This document shows, in pieces, positions 1 through 11,422 of a stretch of DNA of 64,000 nucleotides. Source of the stretch: Metaphire vulgaris (taxonomy: Eukaryota > Annelida > Clitellata > Crassiclitellata > Megascolecidae); the NCBI GenBank assembly GCA_018105865.1, contig CM030848.1, forward strand, positions 2,817,001-2,881,000, in the 5' to 3' direction. The translations under genes and the position numbers were made by a program. The notes beneath the pieces were generated by a model that worked only from the letters and a program-made list of their open reading frames with translations, did not search any database and was not told the DNA's origin. The number at the start of each line of letters is the position of its first letter. The stretch's first letter is position 1.

Positions 1-267
1 TGTGCGGCCCTCTAAAGAATGTGAAACATTTGACAACACCTTAATGGAAAATTCAGCATTCAGATTGGATTTACACTCTGGCACTTGATCGTTAGCTAGA
101 AATGATGCTTTTAATATTTACTAACTTTTCTTCAACTTTACAGTCTTGGCTTATTTTGACAGTCTTGGCTTATTAATAATTACTTACACTGCACAGTATA
201 TAATACGTTATGTTAAAGTCGTTTTGGAAACTACTTAAAAAACTAATTCTAAATGACGAAAAAATGT

Positions 268-660
268 GTGCAGCCCATCACTGTCTTAGGCACTCGGCCT
301 TTCTTAAAATCGCTATGGGAAAGGCGAATGATCAGCCAGGCAATAGTCAACATCCGAAGGGCAGTGAGGCTAGGTTGTTACATCTATGAAGGAAATGATT
401 TTAGAAAAAGGAATGATTTAAGCTTAGACCTGAAGACTTGAGGAGATAATGCAGGAATTATAGGAATTGAGGATTGAGATTTTATTGTTTGAAAGTGTCC
501 AAGTCTGCGGAGGGAAGCTGGGATCGAGTTCCAAAGTTCAGGTGCAGCGTATGAGAAGGCACGGTTGCAAATTTTCAGGGATGACTGATTCAGTGGGCGC
601 GAAAGAGTAAGATGAGATGACGATCATGTGGGTCGAGGAGGCTGAGGTGTTAATAATGTC
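268..660 (-). mobile_element. LINE 3' end, 5'-truncated (same family as 17.6-19.0 kb)
   Basis: Read on the minus strand, this stretch matches the 3' part of the plus-strand LINE at about 18600-18970 nearly base for base, including the segment encoding 'ELWNSIPASLR' and the untranslated tail. It is a fragment of the reverse transcriptase C-terminus plus 3' UTR, inserted in an intron or upstream of the first visible exon of the 0.7-11.4 kb gene. No intact reading frame remains. Confidence 0.85.
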
Positions 661-720
661 CTAAGGTAGACAGGTTTTGATGAATGAAGTGTGCATTTGT
701 GTTTGTTGTATGTTAAACAG

Positions 721-853
721 TCCATTAGAAGGGGTTGACGAATCATTACACGTGCCTGCTGAAAAAGTTCGAGTGCGTTCGTCGCCTGGTCGAAGGCTGA
801 TGCCTGTGAAGTCTATGATCGAAGGAGATGGGCAGCTTGATTTCTGGAATGTG
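721..853 (+). CDS. Internal exon of RIPOR/FAM65-like gene (first visible exon)
   Basis: The 133-bp exon lies between an acceptor (TTAAACAG) and a strong donor (GTACGT). It encodes SPLEGVDESLHVPAEKVRVR and continues to ...GDGQLDFWNV. It enters in phase 2 and leaves in phase 0, which matches the exon starting at 1693. The peptide is hydrophilic with no recognised domain. Earlier exons must lie to the left, outside the window. The exon call rests on splice signals, protein-like composition and phase agreement; the family name is tentative. Confidence 0.6.
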
Positions 854-1129
854 GTACGTGCTATTTGTCAATGGTGTTAATTTTACTTTATGATCCTTAG
901 CTCAATTGAAACTCTGGTCAGTGATTTTTATAAGTCAGATATGTATTTGTTGATTGTATATATGTCTTCTTCAGGTGCTCTGTCCAAAGACAGGTTCCAT
1001 ACTCCAGCATTACCACTTCTGTCTATCTTGAGCTTTTATCTTCAGAGCTGAATATTTGTTTTTTTCGTAGTGTTGATGTAATGTAATTGGCTATTTATAT
1101 TTCGCCTAATCAATCAATGTTGAACATCC

Positions 1130-1660
1130 ACTCCAGCATCGATGTCCTTGGTCACCCTTTCTGTGCTTTCCCTTCCATCTTCTCCTCTAGTACTACTTTT
1201 AGCAGGCATGTTTCTTCTCTCAGGACATGACCTATGCACTTCTTTTGTCTTGTACAAATTGTGTTTATTTATTAGGTGTTTCTTTTCATCAATCCTCTTC
1301 CAGACCTTTCATTTGATGTCTTTTCCATCCAGCTGATTTTTCCATTATTTGCCAGATTCACATCTCGAAAGCCTCTAATGTCTTTATGTCCTCTTTCATA
1401 AGCATCCAAGTTTCTGACCCATAGAAGACATTGGCCAGATCAGTGTGTTGGCCTATTGTTTTTTCTAGCTTATGGTTAAAGTTTCTTAGTAGCTCTCTTC
1501 TGTCATAAAGGTTTTTTCCCCATGGCAATTCTTCTCCTTATTTCTTTATGATGCTTGACATATGAATCAAGCAGGCTTCCAAGATAGCAGAATTCTGCTG
1601 CCTGTTCTATTTCCACCCCATCATTGATCACGTGTATGCATTTGAAATTAACAATGAAAG
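1130..1660 (-). mobile_element. RTE-type LINE reverse transcriptase remnant
   Basis: On the minus strand the translation contains INDGVEIEQAAEFCYLGSLL followed by ...KEIRRRIAMGKK. This is the C-terminal signature of RTE-type endonuclease/reverse transcriptases (consensus FKYLGS...EI+RRI). The frame breaks repeatedly and the 5' part is missing. It sits in the intron just before the 1693 exon. Confidence 0.75.
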
Positions 1661-1692
1661 CTTGAAGTAACTTTGGTGAATTGTAATTGTAG

Positions 1693-2178
1693 CAGATGGC
1701 CAGCACAGATTCTGACTCTCGTTACAGCGATCGCAAAGCAAACAGATACAGCGTTCCTTGTTTTCCATTAGCGTATGACGTCTTGTCAGACGCAAGTCTG
1801 TCGGCCAAAAATTTCTCTTCATGCCCGTCTTCTAGCGAGCAAACTGACGATAACGTAAGATTTAGACAGAGGAGACGTTTGTCGTTGAAGTCGGCTGCGA
1901 ATGAATCGTCTTTGCATGAAGCTCAACGATGTTCGTCCGGAGCGTTGGACAAAATAGTCGAGTATAGCCCAAAATCAAACGATCAAGAAGACTTTCTGAG
2001 TAACGAGGCTGTGAAAATTAAATGGCGAAATATGCAGAAGGCATCGTACGGCAGTTATCAGACGTCAATTAACGAACTGCTTCAGATCCTAAGGTCGAAA
2101 ATTGAAAGACTTAAGGAAAAATGTGACGTAGTGAATGATCTTGAAAAAGAAGTTATCGCAGTTGAACAACTTATTCAG
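1693..2178 (+). CDS. Large coding exon of RIPOR/FAM65-like gene
   Basis: The 486-bp exon follows an AATTGTAG acceptor (CAG or ATG as first codon, same phase) and ends at CAG|GTTGGG. It enters and leaves in phase 0. It encodes about 162 residues: a serine-rich, low-complexity front half (ASTDSDSRYSDRKANRYS) and then a predicted helical or coiled segment with heptad-like leucines (INELLQILRSKIERLKEKC ... DLEKEVIAVEQLIQ). The internal ATG at 1696 need not be a start, because the 721-853 exon joins in frame. The helix before a conserved C-terminal region fits my recollection of RIPOR proteins (Rho-interacting polarity regulators), but no diagnostic motif proves this. Confidence 0.8.
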
Positions 2179-2570
2179 GTTGGGTTTTATTTCTATGCTT
2201 CATTAGAATTTGTGTTTATTTTTTGATATGCACACATAGTCTCTTTTAAATTTCTTTTCTATTCTATTTTAATTTCTTTTTTTCTATATCTGTAGTTAGA
2301 TATTAACTCTTTTATTGTTATCATTCAAGATAGAACTGCTCAAGTGACATATTGTATGCCTGTAAAGAGTACATTTTTACCACTGAAAATAATTTTTAAT
2401 GACAGGCAAAAACAAACAGTAACTCTGTTACTTTATAAGAATGTGATCAGGATTATGATGTTGTTCATTGTTTGTTGATTGGTAACATCATCTTTCCTTG
2501 TGAGATGTCCAGAAATAATAATAAACAAACTAGCAGCTTTGGCAAAATGAGGTTTTGGATTAAATTTTAA

Positions 2571-2728
2571 CACGTTGACTGTGGCGCAGTTTCTTTGCCA
2601 GGCGCGGCCGCTTTGCCTATACGACCTCCTCGGCTTCCAATGCATTGAACAGAGGACATCATATGATGCCCCAGTGCCCTGCAGTACCAAAATAAGGACG
2701 TCAACTGACGTCACCGGCGCTTAATGTG
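2571..2728. mobile_element. piggyBac-type MITE with TTAA duplication
   Basis: A 158-bp element flanked on both sides by TTAA (2567-2570, 2729-2732). The left end begins CACGTTGACTGTGGCGC and the right end reads GGCGCTTAATGTG, so the ends are imperfect inverted repeats (CACRTTRA...GCGCC). TTAA duplication with CAC/CCC-type ends is the piggyBac hallmark. It is non-coding and intronic. Confidence 0.75.
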
Positions 2729-2732
2729 TTAA

Positions 2733-3755
2733 ACTTGGGTCTTAAGTATTTTGATTACATTTTCCCATTTACCACATCTTGATCTTGTGCTTTCATTTTT
2801 GGTATCATGTTAATAGTGATAATTATGCCTATGTTCAGTTTATGAAAGTTTCCTTCTGATCTGCTTACAAGTGTATTGCACACTTGCGTATTACATGTAT
2901 GAGGACCCTTTGGTTATAAAATGCATGTGACTGTGCATCACATGCCTTGCTTGTTTGAATGCCGCAGAAATGGACTGAATATCTGCCCTATGGAGCAGAT
3001 GCAAAATATTCCTTGAATTTCAACTTTGTTTTGCCATTTTATTACTTTGAGAATTTCTAATCCTGAAAGCTCCAGTCATTTATTAAATACTATTTTTAAT
3101 TATCTAGCCTAGAAATTATTATAGGCATCGCTACTGCCAATCATTGGTTTGCTGTATGCATTCTTATGGATTTTAAAATGGCTGCACATGGAATACTCTA
3201 ATTCTTCATTCAAATTCTTTTATTAATCTAGGTCCAACCCAATTATATGGACTATATTTTGCAGGAAAAAGTCTATTGTTATTGTGGCAGCTTTCTAAAT
3301 AAATTAAAAACTTTGGGGTTAGGGCTATGGTTTTCTCATCCTGACCGTAACCCTAGATATCAGGTGCCTGACTGCCCTATGTCGAGGGCTTGAAATGGCT
3401 GTTGAGTTTCTCTGGAATTTAGGATATCTAAAAACAGAAATTCTCATTGGCTGTTGATTAATCATCAGCACACTTTGATAATATGTCCAAGTCTATTGAT
3501 TGTTTTATTGCTAAGCGCTGGTATAGTAAAAAGATTCAAGATATATTCCAGTAATTCCACAACATCTGGCATGCAAGATAAAAAAATAGGGCCATGTTTA
3601 CCGTTATCTGTTCCAGTGTGAATCAGGATCATGTCCTAGGCTTCTATTATTTATTATTGTAAACATACAGCATTTCCTTTGGCTGACTTTATTTGCTGTT
3701 GTTTATGGTTTTTACATGTGGAATATGCATAAAAATTTTGACCTTAGAGCAGTGC
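2733..3755. other. Intronic AT-rich sequence, no feature recognised
   Basis: About 1 kb of the intron between exons 1693-2178 and 6568-6792. I see no long ORF, tandem repeat or clear element end here. A short stretch (TCTAAAAACAGAAATT) recurs near 4731 and may be a repeat remnant. Confidence 0.5.
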
Positions 3756-3840
3756 TTCCCAACCTGTGCTGCGGTGCACAACTGTGTCGTAGCAACAGTA
3801 AAAGTGTGCCATGGCAAAATGTTGGAAAATGGCAAAATAT
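3756..3840 (+). mobile_element. hAT-like element left end, truncated
   Basis: Begins CAGTGCTTCCCAACCTGTG and continues with GTGTGCC...GGCAAAATGTTGGAAA. It closely matches the left end of the complete element at 28405-28644. No right terminus is found, so this is a truncated copy. Confidence 0.6.
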
Positions 3841-3971
3841 TAATGGTGCTGCATTAATTGTTAATATTATTATAAGTTGAATTATATCTCTTCAATAAAG
3901 TTCAGTATGCAATGGTGATATAGATTGCAAAGGAAATATGTACTAATGAAGAACGGTAGTCAATATATATA

Positions 3972-4221
3972 GGGTTGCCAATGCTTTAGACAAAGGACAG
4001 TATACCTCTGAGTCCTTGTCCTTTATCGCTAGGACTGGTTAGTCCTTTATTTCAAAAACAATGCATGAAACCACACATTTCAATTGAAATTTTCTTTTTT
4101 GATTGTCACCCCATTTCAGAAGGGAGATGACCTTTTGCTTGTCACTGCACTTGTTGCCATTGATTGTATGTGACACCAAGGTTTCTTGGATAGTCCTTTA
4201 TTGCAATTTGGCTGGCAACCC
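3972..4221. mobile_element. MITE with GGGTTGCCA ends and TA target sites
   Basis: 250 bp bounded by GGGTTGCCA...TGGCAACCC inverted ends. Inner parts also match as inverted copies (AAAGGAC / GTCCTTTAT). TA flanks both sides (3970-3971, 4222-4223), as for Tc1/mariner-type insertions. It contains one copy of the GATGACC-T-GCTTGTCA motif at 4127-4145. Confidence 0.7.
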
Positions 4222-4982
4222 TAATTAACTGTATTTAGACTAGAACTAATACCAGAGGACTATTTTATTGCATCATTTATTACTGGTATTAGACCTTTTA
4301 AGAAATGAATGTATTGAAATTTTAGAAGAAAAACCACAGACAAGATCTTGAGAGGAAATCCTCAGATGTTAGTTTTGAAATTGAGAATGTTCTTGAAGCA
4401 TTCAGTTTTCTCAATTCCGAAGACTGTGTTGGGGCGCCAAACAAGAGACGGTACAATTGGGTTGATTGTTTTTGATTTCCTAAGAATAATTTTATAAATT
4501 AGCTTTACACAGTGAAATGCAACTGTCTGTTTGTACATTGTATGTTTATTTTAAAAGGCTGTTGTAAATGTTATTTAGGCTAAAATAACCTACAGACTTT
4601 TGACTACTGAAACATAAGTGGAGCTTATGGGTGGCTTGTCGATATCACAGATTTCTTTTTGCAATAAATTTCGATAGAAAACAGTTTCAAATGTCATTTT
4701 GCACACGACACATCTGCATCATGTGATATCTAAAAACAGAAATTTTAGTTCAGTCTACGCAAGATTTGTTTTGTAATATAATGTGACAGAACTGATGTGA
4801 TGTAGTGGTGGGGAATTTCGAATACTGAGATGGCCACAGTTTTTGGAGATGCCATGATATAGTGGTATTGGTGTTTGCCTTGTGGCTGTAGGGCTGTTGA
4901 CTTGAATCTGATCCTGTCCATTGCAGTCAAGTCAATAAATTTCCATGGTGTCACTATAATGGTGGTGGTGAGTTTATCTGTA

Positions 4983-5012
4983 TGTGTGTGTGTGTGTGTG
5001 TGTGGTGTGTGT
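4983..5012. repeat. (GT)n microsatellite
   Basis: A TGTGTG run of about 30 bp with one interruption. A related CA/CG-rich run follows at 5074-5096. Confidence 0.9.
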
Positions 5013-5654
5013 ATGTATGTCTGTATATGATTGCACTCTTAGCAAATAATCACTTGATGCTCTGAGCACGTGCATACACACACACGCGCGCACACAGTGT
5101 TTTACTTCTCCTATGCTCTGTTGTTAACCAGTTCTAGGTTTCAAGATTTGCATTCAGTGTATTTTCAAAAGAAAATTTTAATAGCTGTTGCCAGAGGCTT
5201 TTCTTGATGCCAGCCCTACAAATTTTCTCAATTGCTGATGATTTCTAGGCCATAATGCAAACTGTGGAGGTCTGTTAGTTAAGAAGGTGCTTACCCTGCA
5301 TAAAACGCCAACTCATGAATATTCATAAATCATATGTGTCGTACGTAGGTCAAGGTCAAATTAAGGAGTCAGAGGGTGGTTTAGTTGAACTGAAAATGTA
5401 TGTGGTAAGCTAAGTCAGGTGATCAGTTGGTCATAATCAGCTGATTAAAGACATGATATTAATGAGTTTCCACTGAATAGACAAGCTAGACAAGATTAGA
5501 ATAGTCATGTTTTCATGGTAACATGAAAGATTGATGTACAGCATGAAGACATTGATCAATTCCTGGTAAAGTTTCCCATCCTTTGATTATTCAGTGACTG
5601 TAATCAGATTTCCAGTGCATTATGTTGTGGTAGAAATGGAAATATGATAATTAC

Positions 5655-6182
5655 CAGTGATGGGCAACTAACTAAAAAACATTATTAAACTATAACTAAA
5701 TTTAAACTAAAAATAAGTAGTTAAACTTTTAGTTGCAAACTAACTCTCTAAAATAGTTAACTAAACTAAAAAATATAGTTAAACATTTTGCAACTAATTT
5801 TACAACTATTTCCCAGGTATCAGGTATGATTGATGTGTTCATGAAATTTAGGTGATGCTTGCAACATTAACATGTCAATGAACCATTGAAATCATTAATC
5901 ATTGTCTATATAATATTTAAGTCTTAGTTTGGACTGCAGGAACGCAAGTTTGTCAAGTTTGTTTGGAAAAAATGAAACAGAAAGAAATAGATAAAAAAGG
6001 TACTGTTATTGAGAATTTGGGATAAAAAGTTTTAGTTAAACTATTTAGTTATTAACTAAAATTTTTCAGTTAAACTATCATTTTAACTAAACTATTTATA
6101 TTTAATTAAACTATGAAGATAACTAAAAAATTAGTTAAACTTTTAGTTAGTAACTAATTAGTTAACTAGTTGCCCATCACTG
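5655..6182. mobile_element. hAT-type MITE, 528 bp, 8-bp target duplication
   Basis: Ends CAGTGATGGGCAACTA...TAGTTGCCCATCACTG are a perfect inverted pair of at least 16 bp. The flanks carry a perfect 8-bp duplication, ATAATTAC (5647-5654 and 6183-6190), diagnostic of hAT-superfamily transposition. The interior is dominated by TTAGTTAAACT-like runs in both orientations and has no coding capacity. A second copy is at 36849-39222. Confidence 0.92.
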
Positions 6183-6567
6183 ATAATTACTGTATGACCA
6201 GGGAAGATCATTTGAATATAACTTGATTACCTAATATGATGGATGATTGATTGATTTATTGATGTCAATTTGTTAGTATCATATCAGGACCAAAGAATGA
6301 TGAGATTGCAATATTTATACAATGATAACAGAAACATAAGTCACTGAGTGTTTGGTTGGAAATCAATATTAGCAAGAGATAAATTCTCTGCAATAAATCC
6401 ATCTTCTAAATGTAATAACATTAAGATTAGCATAATTGTGTTATTCTAAATATCACAGTTATTTATAAATCTAAAAGCTGCATTTAATTGAGTAGCAATG
6501 TGATTGTGTTGGTGGTTGACAGAGAAAAACTGCCGATTTAAATGGAACTTGTTACTCTTATAGACAG

Positions 6568-6792
6568 AGTCATCCTGGAAGCCATCTTGATATCTTGGGT
6601 GACAGCTGCGATCAGAGTTTAGAGTTGACCACCAAGACCACAGACTCTGGAATCGAGTCTATAGTTAATCACCTTGAAGAAGATGAAGTAGGATTCGACG
6701 TTTTGGCAAAGATGGAATTCCCGACAACAGGAAGCCGGCAGGTCGACGCAGCCCTCAACTGGCATTTGTCTTATTGTGCGTCGTTGCTGAAT
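6568..6792 (+). CDS. Coding exon of RIPOR/FAM65-like gene
   Basis: A 225-bp exon, phase 0 in and out, from acceptor CTTATAGACAG| to donor AAT|GTGAGT. It encodes SHPGSHLDILGDSCDQSLEL, TTDSGIESIVNHLEEDEVGF and then ...ALNWHLSYCASLLN. The L..HL.YC..LL pattern is what I recall from the start of the conserved C-terminal region of RIPOR proteins. Neighbouring exons join without frame change. Confidence 0.85.
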
Positions 6793-7334
6793 GTGAGTGG
6801 TTGAAAATTACGTTTTTTGTGACTGTTTATTAGATTTTTATATTGCTTTCTTGTGATTAGTTGTAGGGGAGTTAAGATTGTTGTTTCTGAAACATTTGAG
6901 GCCTGTTAGAATATTTTCTAAATGACTTTTTCAAATTTTTTTGATCACATGCAAGAACATTCATTCTAAGTTGTTTTTAGTAGGAAACTGCTTATGAGGA
7001 TAGAAAATTGTAGACCCTTCTCATATCAGTGGCTTTGCAGATGTTGGATGCAGTCAAATCCACTTGAGTCATTAATTCAAATTGTTCTGCAAAGGTGCAC
7101 TCAGCAAAAATATGTGCTACAAAATTATGTCACGAAGTGCACTTTTTTGAAGTGAAACCGTGAAGTTTAATGCATTTAGGCAAATCATTCATTTACTTTC
7201 AGCGCACTTGAGTGAGTTTTAGCATATTTACACAAAATTCATGAGCAGATATATTTTGTGAAAGTTCACTGGGAAGTTGAATTTATGCTAGATTAACTTT
7301 TAATCGAGCGGCTCCAACACATATTTCATCCATG

Positions 7335-7521
7335 CATTGGCGGCTCCAGGATTTGGCAAGTGGGGGGGGCGTTGGGGTGGCAACTTCTAAGCATGGTGGG
7401 CCAACCATTTGTTGATAAGTATGTGGTAGTAAGTATTGGGTCCCAACAGGGGGGCCACTGGAGGAGGCAGGCATTCAATAGGGGCACGGGGCCCCCGACC
7501 CCCCATGTAGAGCCGCCACTA
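7335..7521. mobile_element. Short hAT-like MITE (GGCGGCTC family)
   Basis: 187 bp, ends CATTGGCGGCTCC...GAGCCGCCACTA, flanked by CATCCATG (7327-7334) and CATCCTTG (7522-7529), a 7/8 target duplication. The interior is G/C-homopolymer rich (GGGGGGG, GGGGCCCCC). It is clearly homologous to 39951-40145 (shared CAACTTCTAA.CATG and GGGTCCCAAC blocks). Confidence 0.85.
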
Positions 7522-7727
7522 CATCCTTGATGGATAAAACTCAGATAATGGCAAGAAAATGACTTTTGTTATATTTATCAAATATCAAACACTGCTTGAA
7601 CTGCATCAACGTTCTATTCTGAGTATCTGCTTTTAAAGTAAAAGTTCATATTCTCTATTTTTAACATGGTAGAATTAGGTAGGCTAAGTATTTTATGTGC
7701 GCTAAGTATTATGATGTCTTCCTGCAG

Positions 7728-7860
7728 AATGTAGACAGTGAAAAGTCCTCGCAAGACGAGAACATGGTTTGTAGAGAAAAACTGAGGCGTCAAGTTGTCA
7801 TTCTTTCCAAGATTACCAGCATAGCTGCAAACTCTGACCAGGGACCAGACATTCATCAGG
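7728..7860 (+). CDS. Coding exon of RIPOR/FAM65-like gene
   Basis: 133 bp from acceptor TTCCTGCAG| to donor CAGG|GTTGGT; phase 0 in, phase 1 out. It encodes NVDSEKSSQDENMVCREKLR followed by RQVVILSKITSIAANSDQGP. The CRE..L..QV.IL..I..IA pattern continues the conserved helical region begun in the previous exon. Phase 1 fits the exon at 9086. Confidence 0.85.
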
Positions 7861-8113
7861 GTTGGTTATGTTTTCTCACAGTTTATAAAAAAATATTGGC
7901 TCAAAGCATTTCTGATTGTATTTTCAAGTTATGAGTTTGATTTGTATTGTTGAGTCTTTTTTACATTTACATAAATTATAAGTATATTTAAATGTTGCTC
8001 TATGTGGTAATTAATTTTCTCTTACTCCTTATAAAGTAAGTCAATTGAATATTTTTCCATTTTTGCTTTTTGATTGAAATACAAGAGTCTGTTGTTACTT
8101 GAATTCATATGTA

Positions 8114-8180
8114 GTTACATACATAGGTTACATACATACATACATTACATACATACATACATGCATACATACATGTATAT
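8114..8180. repeat. (ACAT)n microsatellite
   Basis: Imperfect ACATACAT tetranucleotide run in the intron after exon 7728-7860. The same kind of run occurs at 11160-11195. Confidence 0.85.
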
Positions 8181-8269
8181 ATCCACACATTTACAAATAT
8201 AAAAATCTTTTTATAATTTCCTTTGTCCATTATGTCAATCACACTACAGGCAGATGTTGGACAACATCG

Positions 8270-8790
8270 TTGCTATAGGCAACCAAACTTTATATTGGGC
8301 AGAGGTCAACGAAGCATCCTGATTGGCTGATTGGCCCCACTGGGGAAGCGTCCTGATTGGCTGCATGTTGTATGGCACCACTAGGGGCGCAGTCCCCTGT
8401 GTGGTGCCATAGGCCCTACTGAGGACTCATTCCCCGTGTTGGGCGGCAGCCTGTGGGCTCTACTGTGGGGAGCACAGCCTCCCATCGTAAAACAAGCCCC
8501 AGCCAATGTGGGGGCTTAGGCCCTACTGGGTCGTAGCCCCATGTGTGGGGCCGCAGCCTCCCGTGGGAGACAAAGCCCCAGCTTCCGTGGGAGCCGTAAG
8601 TCCCACTGGGGGCCCAAACCTTGTGGGAGACCAAGTCCCAGCCTTCCATTGGAGACAAAGCCCCTTTGGGACCATAAGCCTAAAAGAAACCGTAGGCCCA
8701 AACCGTAGTTGGAGGTTCCGTTATGGTGTGCAGCCCCTTGTGGTGGGGCAAGACCACCCAGTGAGGCCATAAGAAAAACTTTAAATGATA
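8270..8790. repeat. GC-rich degenerate tandem repeat
   Basis: A GC-rich island in an AT-rich intron, made of variants of GTGGGAGAC-AAAGCCCCAGCC and CCCACTGGGG/CCTACTGGG with a period of roughly 30-50 bp. It begins with a duplicated 'AGCGTCCTGATTGGCTG' block (8311, 8347). Apparent ORFs on both strands are composition artefacts. It is a decayed minisatellite or element of unknown class. Confidence 0.7.
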
Positions 8791-9085
8791 ATCTTATCAT
8801 GTGTTCACTTTACACTTTCAGGTTTAAGAAATTGTTATATGTAATAATATGAATTCTTGCAAGAAATCGGGGTAGGAAATAGCCACTGTCTCCGTCATTT
8901 TTGATGGGTTAACAGCTAGTATATAATGAAACATGACACTTATGTGATTTACCGAAAAGTTTGACTTGTGTCAATATTTGCTGGCTTTATGTGTATGCAT
9001 AATATGTTGAGTAGTGTCAAATATTAAAATGTAGAAACAGATATATTTTAATCTTGAGAGGCATACATGAATGTGTCCATTGTAG

Positions 9086-9241
9086 TATTGAACGACTTAA
9101 CAGAGAGAAGTGAACTGCAGCAGTTTTGGTTGCGTTGCGTTGATTCGTGTCTGCTAATTACATCATCGGAAAACTTTCTAAAACAGCTTTATCATCTGGA
9201 ATCTGACGTCATGACAGAATATATGGTTTCACCTAAACGAG
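9086..9241 (+). CDS. Coding exon of RIPOR/FAM65-like gene
   Basis: 156 bp from acceptor CATTGTAG| to donor CGAG|GTATGT; phase 1 in and out. It encodes LNDLTERSELQQFWLRCVDS followed by CLLITSSENFLKQLYHLESD and ...VMTEYMVSPKR. The pattern FW..CVD...L....FL.QL is what I recall for RIPOR family C-termini. It joins in frame to 10814. Confidence 0.87.
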
Positions 9242-9724
9242 GTATGTGTTTTATCACTCGCCCACAATTATTTTGATTGAGGTTAGACAGCACTGTGGAC
9301 AGCAAAAAGGGGTATTTTTATGTGTTAACTACTCTGATATGATTATTTTCTACTGGTTTATCTCCGTCGAGCATGACGGTTAAGACATTGACTGCTGGGC
9401 CAAATTTGTTTCTACCTCAGAATTGAGCATGTAATGCTATAAGCAGAGGGGTGTATACTGTATGTCCTGGCTGGTGCCAGGGCCTCAAATGGGGGACGCA
9501 TTATGACTTACATCAGGGCAGCCAATGTGTTGATCTTTGCTGTATTTTCCTACCCATGAATGCTTCTCGGTTGTATGACGGAGCAGCGTCCAGCCAAGCC
9601 TTTTTAAAATGATGGCACAGCACCAAGCTCCGCCTCACATTACATTTTACACACTCAGATGGAAATTATATATTATAATGATTTGGATTTGGTGTGCCAT
9701 TGGTTGATGCTCCTGTGCATTATG

Positions 9725-10065
9725 AAATAGCGCTATAGAAGTCTAAGATTAGATTCGACAGATTAGATTAGATAATGGCTTTTTGGTTGTTCTGTTCTGT
9801 TCTTTAGCCATCCTCGATGCAAGGTTGGGCTACACTATGTATCACATCTCTCCATATTAATTTTGTGGTTCTTTGTTTTCCAAAACATGTTTTGAAACGA
9901 GAGTCCAGTCCATGTTGTTATGTTATCTAGCCAGGCTGTTCTTGGTCTTCCGCTTGATCGCCCGCTGGGTTATGTTCCTTGAATTAGTTCTTTTTTAGAC
10001 AAGAGCCTTGTTTTCTCATGACGTGTCCAAAATAACATACTTTTACCTTTTTTAATGTTGTTCAG
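9725..10065 (-). mobile_element. LINE remnant(s), minus strand
   Basis: 9726-9775 carries a GCGCTATAGAAGTC 3'-box followed by an AGATTAGATT run, like the 3' end of a plus-strand CR1/L2-like LINE. At 9800-10065 the minus-strand translation (YFGHVMRKQG ... GDQAEDQEQPG) resembles the FGHV.R...G.R..GRP.T.W region at the end of RTE-type reverse transcriptases. Frames are broken. It sits in the intron after exon 9086-9241. Confidence 0.6.
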
Positions 10066-10813
10066 CAGACAATATTTGTTTGTTATCAACCACAATTGTA
10101 ATTAATGTCACAGTCTTTGTGAATTTTCATTCTATAATATTTAGCAGAGTTAATGTGATGTGGGTTTGAATACATTTAATAATAATTGGTGACATTTCAT
10201 AATAATTAATTGGTGGCATAATTATGGTGTTCAGAATGAGAGTTGGTAATTTTAAAAAGAATTGGTCAACAGTATCTCTTGATGTTGTTTAACTGTGCCG
10301 TTTGCAGTGCCAATGATCTTGTGGAATGCACTGCGATTCTGTTTACAAATCTTGAATTGATTTTAGCATTGATTATAGATTATGAATCACAGAGGGAGTG
10401 CATAGAAAGTAATAGTAAATATGTTTTTGAAGATCTCTAGTGTCTAGAGATTCTAGAAAGCACAAAGAATGTTGTTGCTTTTGTATTTATTCTGCCAGCT
10501 GCTAGCTAGGGTAGTGGTCCATTCTTACAATAATTGTCTGTCTTTTCTTTGGACAGACACCCAATTCACAGGTGTATAGCTGGTGACATTTTTTGCACTA
10601 TTGTCCTTGTTTGTGGTTCAAATCTGTGGCCTCTTCTTTTGCAGTCCGACATAGTAGCTACTATGTGACCCATGTCTTGATGTTTGAAGAAATATTCTGG
10701 AAAATTAATTTTGCATTTCTATATGAATTTTACTTTATTCCAAAAACAAAGATGTTAGCTTAATTAATTAATTGATTTATGTTATTTTACCAAAAAGTTC
10801 TTCTATTTCTTAG

Positions 10814-10973
10814 TTTTTGATGCTGTACTTTCACATATCTTGGATTCTGAAACGTCGGGTGATGCGGCGTTGTTTGAAACTGATTTCATTACTCTTCATC
10901 AGTTCATGGACTTCTTTACGGATAAGAAGATTCACAGCGTCTTATCCTACGTTCTCGAAGTTGCTGGACGATG
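10814..10973 (+). CDS. Coding exon of RIPOR/FAM65-like gene
   Basis: 160 bp from acceptor TTTCTTAG| to donor CGATG|GTTTGA; phase 1 in, phase 2 out. It encodes VFDAVLSHILDSETSGDAAL, FETDFITLHQFMDFF and ...KKIHSVLSYVLEVAGR. The block ITLHQFMDFF is reminiscent of a V/I-T-L/V-x-Q-F motif I associate with RIPOR C-termini. It joins a short final exon at 11404. Confidence 0.85.
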
Positions 10974-11403
10974 GTTTGATTTTTACTATCATTGGAAAAT
11001 TTGCTGTCTTTGAATATCCATTTATTGCTATTGATTTGGTGTATAATTGTGATTTTTTAAGTATTAAGCAAATATTTTGACTGTTTATTAGTGTTTAAGT
11101 TTATACATGTGATAGTTAGCGCTTGCGATTTGTACCATTTCTACTGTTTAATACATGCATAATACTGTTTAATACATACATGCATACATACATGCACTAG
11201 CTGTTTATATTGTGCCTGTTCAGTTAATGTATTTGATAGTGTAAATACTGAAAACTCCCATTAAAATCCATCTTCCATTTAAAACCTTTATAATGACTCA
11301 AGTCTTTCATGGTGAATGGCAGTATAAGCACGGAGTATTGTTAGTTTAATGAATTATTTATTTTATCATTGTCAATAGAGTTGTAACATGTTGTTCTTTA
11401 CAG

Positions 11404-11422
11404 TTCAATGGATGAGCAGTGA
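11404..11422 (+). CDS. Terminal coding exon of RIPOR/FAM65-like gene
   Basis: After acceptor TTCTTTACAG|, phase 2 is satisfied by the first T. Five codons (SMDEQ) follow and then TGA at 11420-11422. The predicted C-terminus is ...EVAGRCSMDEQ. This last join is inferred from phase and acceptor quality alone. An alternative is read-through of the 10973 donor, which gives a stop in the intron. Confidence 0.6.

Noticed and set aside
8416..8800. Overlapping ORFs on both strands
   Set aside because: Low-complexity translations of a GC-rich repeat; no codon or splice support.
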